Assembly: GCA_955652395.1 (NCBI GenBank)
Contig: CATPBJ010000066.1
Coordinates: 1-41,811 of the forward strand
Reading direction: 5' to 3'
DNA from: an uncultured Terriglobales bacterium
GTDB taxonomy: Bacteria; Acidobacteriota; Terriglobia; Terriglobales; Acidobacteriaceae
Length of the DNA: 41,811 nt
Position 1 is the first letter of the stretch. Each line of letters starts with the position of its first letter. Positions 38,937 through 41,811 of the stretch are shown piece by piece. Under the pieces are notes generated by a model. The model was not told the DNA's origin. It was given only the letters and a program-made list of their open reading frames with translations, and did no database searches. Both the position numbers and the translations under genes were made by a program.

Positions 38937-39446
38937 TCACAGCAAGCGCAACTGGCGGCGCTCCAGCGCCAAGAGCCTTTCCTTGATGGGCAATCCGCCG
39001 CCGTAGCCCGTAAGCTTTCCATTGCTGCCGATCACGCGATGACAGGGGATCACGATCGGAATCGGGTTGGAACCGTTAGCCAGGCCGACCGCGCGCGAGG
39101 CGTTGGGGTTAGCGATCCGCCGAGCGAGTTGGCCGTAGGAAATGGTTTCTCCATACGGGATTTCGCATAGGCGATTCCATACCGAGAGCTGAAATGGCGT
39201 GCCTTCGGGTGCGAGAGCAAGATCGAAGCTCTCCAGCTCTCCCGCAAAATATGCACGGAGCTGGCGGATGGTTTCACCGAGCGCTTCCGCATCGTTACGC
39301 CATTCGGGATCGGCTTGCACCCGCTTCCTTCCATTCACAAACTCGATGCGCCTCAAGCCGCTGTCGGCGGCGACGAGCAGCAGCGGCCCGACCGGACTTT
39401 CTATCCGGGTATAGGAGGCGACGTTCGCAGCGAGGGTCGCAGTCAT
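38937..39446 (-). CDS. ogt: Methylated-DNA--protein-cysteine methyltransferase
   Basis: 169 residues. The suicidal methyl acceptor is Cys135 in PIVIPCHRVIG. IPYGETISYGQLARRI and ASRAVGLANGSNPIP form the DNA-binding winged helix with the Arg finger. The N-terminal domain is of the Ogt size and lacks an Ada zinc domain. It removes methyl groups from O6-methylguanine. GAGAGGA about 6 nt upstream supports the start. It lies 55 bp after mnmG on the same strand and may be read through from it. Confidence 0.95.
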   Translation of the reverse strand: MTATLAANVASYTRIESPVGPLLLVAADSGLRRIEFVNGRKRVQADPEWRNDAEALGETIRQLRAYFAGELESFDLALAPEGTPFQLSVWNRLCEIPYGETISYGQLARRIANPNASRAVGLANGSNPIPIVIPCHRVIGSNGKLTGYGGGLPIKERLLALERRQLRLL

Positions 39447-39501
39447 TATTTCCTCTCATTTCAGAGGCGGCGTCAGCCCGTGAGGTATCGCTTCCAGCGT
39501 G

Positions 39502-41619
39502 CTAAATGACGGCAGCCTGCTCGCGCCGTTTCGCCTGAATCTCGATGAAGACATGGACCAGCGCAACCGCAGCCGGAGTAACGCCGGGGATACGAGAAGC
39601 ATGCCCAAGGGTGCGAGGACGCACCTTGATCAGCGTCTCTTGTATCTCGCGAGAGAGTCCGCTGACCGAACTGTAATCGAACCATTGCGGAATAGTGTGC
39701 TGTTCGGCTTTCTTGAGGCGTTCAATGGCGCGCTGCTGCTGCAGCAGGTACCCTTCGTACTTGATTTCCGTTTCGACCGACTTGAGTTCGTTGCGCATTG
39801 ATGAAGAGAAAACAGCCATGGATTCGCGCGGATTTCCACGGATCTCTTCTCGATCAAAAAACTCAGGAGCCAGCTCGCGAAGCACCGGCAGCAGGCGCTC
39901 GATGGTGACCTCAGGACGCTTGAGCAACTGGGCCAGGCTCTGGCCGATGGCGGACAGGTAATCGGCGTTCGCCGCTGCCGAGCTTTGCTCGGCCGGGCCG
40001 ACGAGGGCGTCCGCCCCTACGTGGTTCCCTGGGCGGCCGGCTATTTGCTCGAACATCGAGTTGGTCAGTCGAGTGCGTTCCAGCAGCTGTTTCATGGATT
40101 CGTGGCGCTGCTGCTTTGCTAAAAAATCAGCCCAGGCTGGATCGGATATCAGGCCCACGCGGCGACCGTGCGGGGTAAGGCGTCGGTCGGCATTGTCAAT
40201 CCGCAGATGGAGCCGGAACTCTGCACGCGAGGTAAACATGCGGTAAGGCTCCTTGGTGCCCTTGGAGATCAGGTCATCAATCAAAATCGCGGTATAAGCC
40301 TCGGTGCGATCGAGGATTAGCGGCGCCTCATTCCTGACTTGCAATGCCGCGTTGATCCCCGCCATCAGCCCCTGGCAGGCGGCTTCTTCGTAGCCGCTGG
40401 TGCCGTTGATCTGTCCGCCCAGGAACAGGCCGGCAATCTTCTTGGTTTCGAGGGTTCGCTCCAGTTCGGTCGGGTCGATCGCGTCGTATTCAATAGCGTA
40501 GCCGGGCCGCAGCATGTCTGCGTTCTCGAGGCCGGGAATCGACTTCAGTATCTCCAGCTGCACTTCCACGGGCAGAGACGTGCTCATGCCATTGACATAA
40601 ATCTCGTGCGTGTTCATGCTCTCGGGCTCGAGAAAGAGCTGATGAGTAATCTTGTCCGGAAACTTGACGATCTTGTCTTCAATCGAAGGGCAGTAGCGCG
40701 GCCCCACGGAATGAATTTGCCCACTGTACATCGGGGAACGATGCACGTTTTCGCGAATGATGCGATGAGTCTCGGGCGTTGTCCACGCGATGTAGCAGGG
40801 CACTTGCGAATCGTGATGAGCGACTCGCCGGGTGCGAAAACTGAAAGGCGTAGGATCAGCATCGCCTGGCTGCACTTGAAACTTAGACCAGTCGATGGTC
40901 CGGCCGTCGAGTCGCGGCGGCGTCCCAGTCTTGAGCCGGCAGCCGCGTAAACCGAGTTGCTTGAGCGCCTCACCCAGCAGCACCGCAGCCGGCTCCCCGG
41001 AGCGTCCCGCGGGATATTGCTGCTCGCCGCAGTGGATAAGCCCGTTGAGGAACGTGCCCGTAGTAATGATGACAGCGCCAGCACCGACCGTGCGTCCGTC
41101 GCGTAGCCGAATGCCGCGGACGGCACGTCGGTCATCAGTCACCAGTCGTCGGTCGTTAAAAAAAACGGTCGAGGAAATTGCATTTTCGCGGACTGACGAC
41201 TGACAACTGGCGACTGACGACTGCTCCACCATCAAATCCGCAACTTCCGCCTGCTTGATCTTCAGGTTGGGTTGCGATTCCAGCACCTCGCGCATCTTCA
41301 GGCGGTAGGCTTGCTTGTCGCACTGGGCGCGGGGAGACCACACTGCCGGACCACGCGAAGTGTTGAGCAGTCGGAACTGGATGCCGACCGCGTCCGTAAT
41401 TTCCCCCATGATGCCGCCCAGGGCGTCCACTTCGCGGACCAGATGCCCCTTGGCAATGCCGCCCACCGCCGGATTGCATGACATTTGCGCGATGAGATCG
41501 ACGTTAAGCGTATAGAGGGCTGTCTTCAGCCCCATACGGGCAGCGGCCATAGCAGCTTCGCACCCAGCGTGTCCAGCTCCGACGACAACGACATCGAATT
41601 GTTCGGTGAAAGACGGCAT
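39502..41619 (-). CDS. mnmG: tRNA uridine-5-carboxymethylaminomethyl enzyme MnmG (GidA) with three repeat-encoded insertions
   Basis: 705 residues from ATG 41619 (AAGGA 7 nt upstream; TTG 41625 is too close to it). FAD site [21 protein letters not shown], then [42 protein letters not shown], the Cys-containing [13 protein letters not shown] and [18 protein letters not shown]. With MnmE it modifies U34 of several tRNAs. The usual length is about 630. Three non-family stretches explain the excess: about residues 133-165 ([29 protein letters not shown]), 532-548 ([17 protein letters not shown]) and 592-602 with flanks ([12 protein letters not shown]). All three are encoded by spacer-type repeats. 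The frame is intact throughout. Confidence 0.96.
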   Translation of the reverse strand: MPSFTEQFDVVVVGAGHAGCEAAMAAARMGLKTALYTLNVDLIAQMSCNPAVGGIAKGHLVREVDALGGIMGEITDAVGIQFRLLNTSRGPAVWSPRAQCDKQAYRLKMREVLESQPNLKIKQAEVADLMVEQSSVASCQSSVRENAISSTVFFNDRRLVTDDRRAVRGIRLRDGRTVGAGAVIITTGTFLNGLIHCGEQQYPAGRSGEPAAVLLGEALKQLGLRGCRLKTGTPPRLDGRTIDWSKFQVQPGDADPTPFSFRTRRVAHHDSQVPCYIAWTTPETHRIIRENVHRSPMYSGQIHSVGPRYCPSIEDKIVKFPDKITHQLFLEPESMNTHEIYVNGMSTSLPVEVQLEILKSIPGLENADMLRPGYAIEYDAIDPTELERTLETKKIAGLFLGGQINGTSGYEEAACQGLMAGINAALQVRNEAPLILDRTEAYTAILIDDLISKGTKEPYRMFTSRAEFRLHLRIDNADRRLTPHGRRVGLISDPAWADFLAKQQRHESMKQLLERTRLTNSMFEQIAGRPGNHVGADALVGPAEQSSAAANADYLSAIGQSLAQLLKRPEVTIERLLPVLRELAPEFFDREEIRGNPRESMAVFSSSMRNELKSVETEIKYEGYLLQQQRAIERLKKAEQHTIPQWFDYSSVSGLSREIQETLIKVRPRTLGHASRIPGVTPAAVALVHVFIEIQAKRREQAAVI
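39814..39846. repeat. CCACGGATTTCC-type repeat inside mnmG
   Basis: The plus strand reads GCCATGGATTCGCGCGGATT then TCCACGGATCT. It shares the exact 17-mer CGGATTTCCACGGATCT with the inverted repeat after citF. It encodes [11 protein letters not shown] in MnmG. Confidence 0.75.
39976..40024 (-). repeat. Tandem-hairpin repeat inserted in frame in mnmG
   Basis: The coding strand reads CACGTAGGGGCGGACGCCCT, CGTCGGCCCG, then the perfect hairpin GCCGAGC-aaa-GCTCGGC (39993-39977). It encodes [17 protein letters not shown], alignable with HVGTGLRPVPAERSSAG in SelD. Confidence 0.85.
41127..41223. repeat. Inverted GTCAGTCG-type repeat inside mnmG
   Basis: Tracts of CAGTC/GTCGGTC words (41127-41155) face GACTGACGACTGACAACTGG, CGACTGACGACTG (41191-41222). 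A run of eight A (41158-41165) and CGGTCGAGG lie between. The stretch encodes the unusual [10 protein letters not shown] ... [11 protein letters not shown] part of MnmG. Confidence 0.75.
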
Positions 41620-41632
41620 GACCAATTCCTTA

Positions 41633-41691
41633 TTCTAGCAAGGACCACGTGGGGACACCCGGTGGCTGTGCCCGCGTGGTCTTTGCTAGAA
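41633..41691. repeat. 17-bp inverted repeat around a tandem-hairpin copy, just upstream of mnmG
   Basis: TTCTAGCAAGGACCACG (41633-41649) faces CGTGGTCTTTGCTAGAA (41675-41691) with one mismatch that is G-T in RNA. The interior TGGGGACACCCGGTGGCTGT is a GGGGAC-type repeat core. It ends 13 bp before the mnmG ATG and must be in the leader if transcription starts farther out. Confidence 0.8.
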
Positions 41692-41811
41692 CTGCGGTCC
41701 CCTGACATCCGTGAATGAAGCTTCCTGCCACTGAGAAGAGGAGACATATCAATCGCTGGCGCCCGCTTCGTGATTGTTCCCCCCGGACCCGTACGCGACG
41801 CCCGGAGAAAG
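41692..41811. other. Window edge, nothing recognised
   Basis: The last 120 bp have no open frame with a family resemblance. They may hold the mnmG promoter or the end of a gene outside the window. Confidence 0.3.

Overview
The window reads as a chromosomal segment of a moderately GC-rich, free-living bacterium. The best guess is a member of the Acidobacteriota (Koribacter/Terriglobia-like). This rests on the mix of gene families (exported TldD/PmbA proteins, an orphan GvpL/F, acidobacterial-type hypotheticals) and on many short dispersed palindromic repeats. No rRNA, tRNA, phage, complete insertion sequence or CRISPR array was seen. The taxonomic call is inference from recall, not from a marker gene.

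Layout. (1) 1-9.7 kb, all minus strand: a ZIP metal transporter cut by the window edge and fused to a remnant of a four-helix-bundle protein, then ychF, a DUF4149 membrane protein, a MoxR ATPase, htpX, an exported M28 peptidase and two translationally coupled exported TldD/PmbA-family proteins. (2) 9.7-15.8 kb, mixed strands: a candidate small RNA with a strong terminator, an orphan gvpL/F, a DUF4230 protein, a DUF4239 membrane protein, an exported PrxQ, a DinB-like protein and a heavily decayed PDDEXK-like gene. (3) 15.8-21.8 kb, plus strand: canonical tldD-tldE, a DUF2393-like membrane protein, a frameshifted VOC gene, selD and rpiA. (4) 21.8-29.7 kb: a cysteine desulfurase-like enzyme, a PPOX flavoprotein, an exported SAM hydrolase, a 94-bp MITE-like element, purine nucleoside phosphorylase, MmgE/PrpD with an HD-like protein, an alpha/beta hydrolase with a scrambled C-terminus and an Ig-fold lipid- or wall-side protein. 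(5) 29.7-30.5 kb: a roughly 290-nt candidate structured RNA containing two copies of one module. (6) 30.5-38.1 kb, plus strand: exported adenosine deaminase, then aconitase, NADP-type isocitrate dehydrogenase, a CitD-CitE fusion and CitF. (7) 38.1-41.8 kb, minus strand: a DsbA-like thioredoxin, ogt and mnmG.

How the genes fit together. The aconitase/IDH/citrate lyase run covers consecutive reactions between 2-oxoglutarate, citrate and oxaloacetate plus acetate. The SAM hydrolase, adenosine deaminase and PNP form a plausible SAM-to-adenosine-to-inosine-to-hypoxanthine salvage chain, with RpiA for the pentose. Two complete TldD/TldE-type pairs occur: one cytoplasmic with HEAVGH, and one with signal peptides in which one subunit has HEVLGH and the other has lost both histidines.

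The most unusual signal is a set of short palindromic repeats that fill the intergenic spaces and have also entered reading frames in phase. selD carries one such insertion. mnmG carries three of different families, which together account for its excess length over the usual about 630 residues. One repeat copy is itself interrupted by the MITE-like element, flanked by a 5-bp target duplication.
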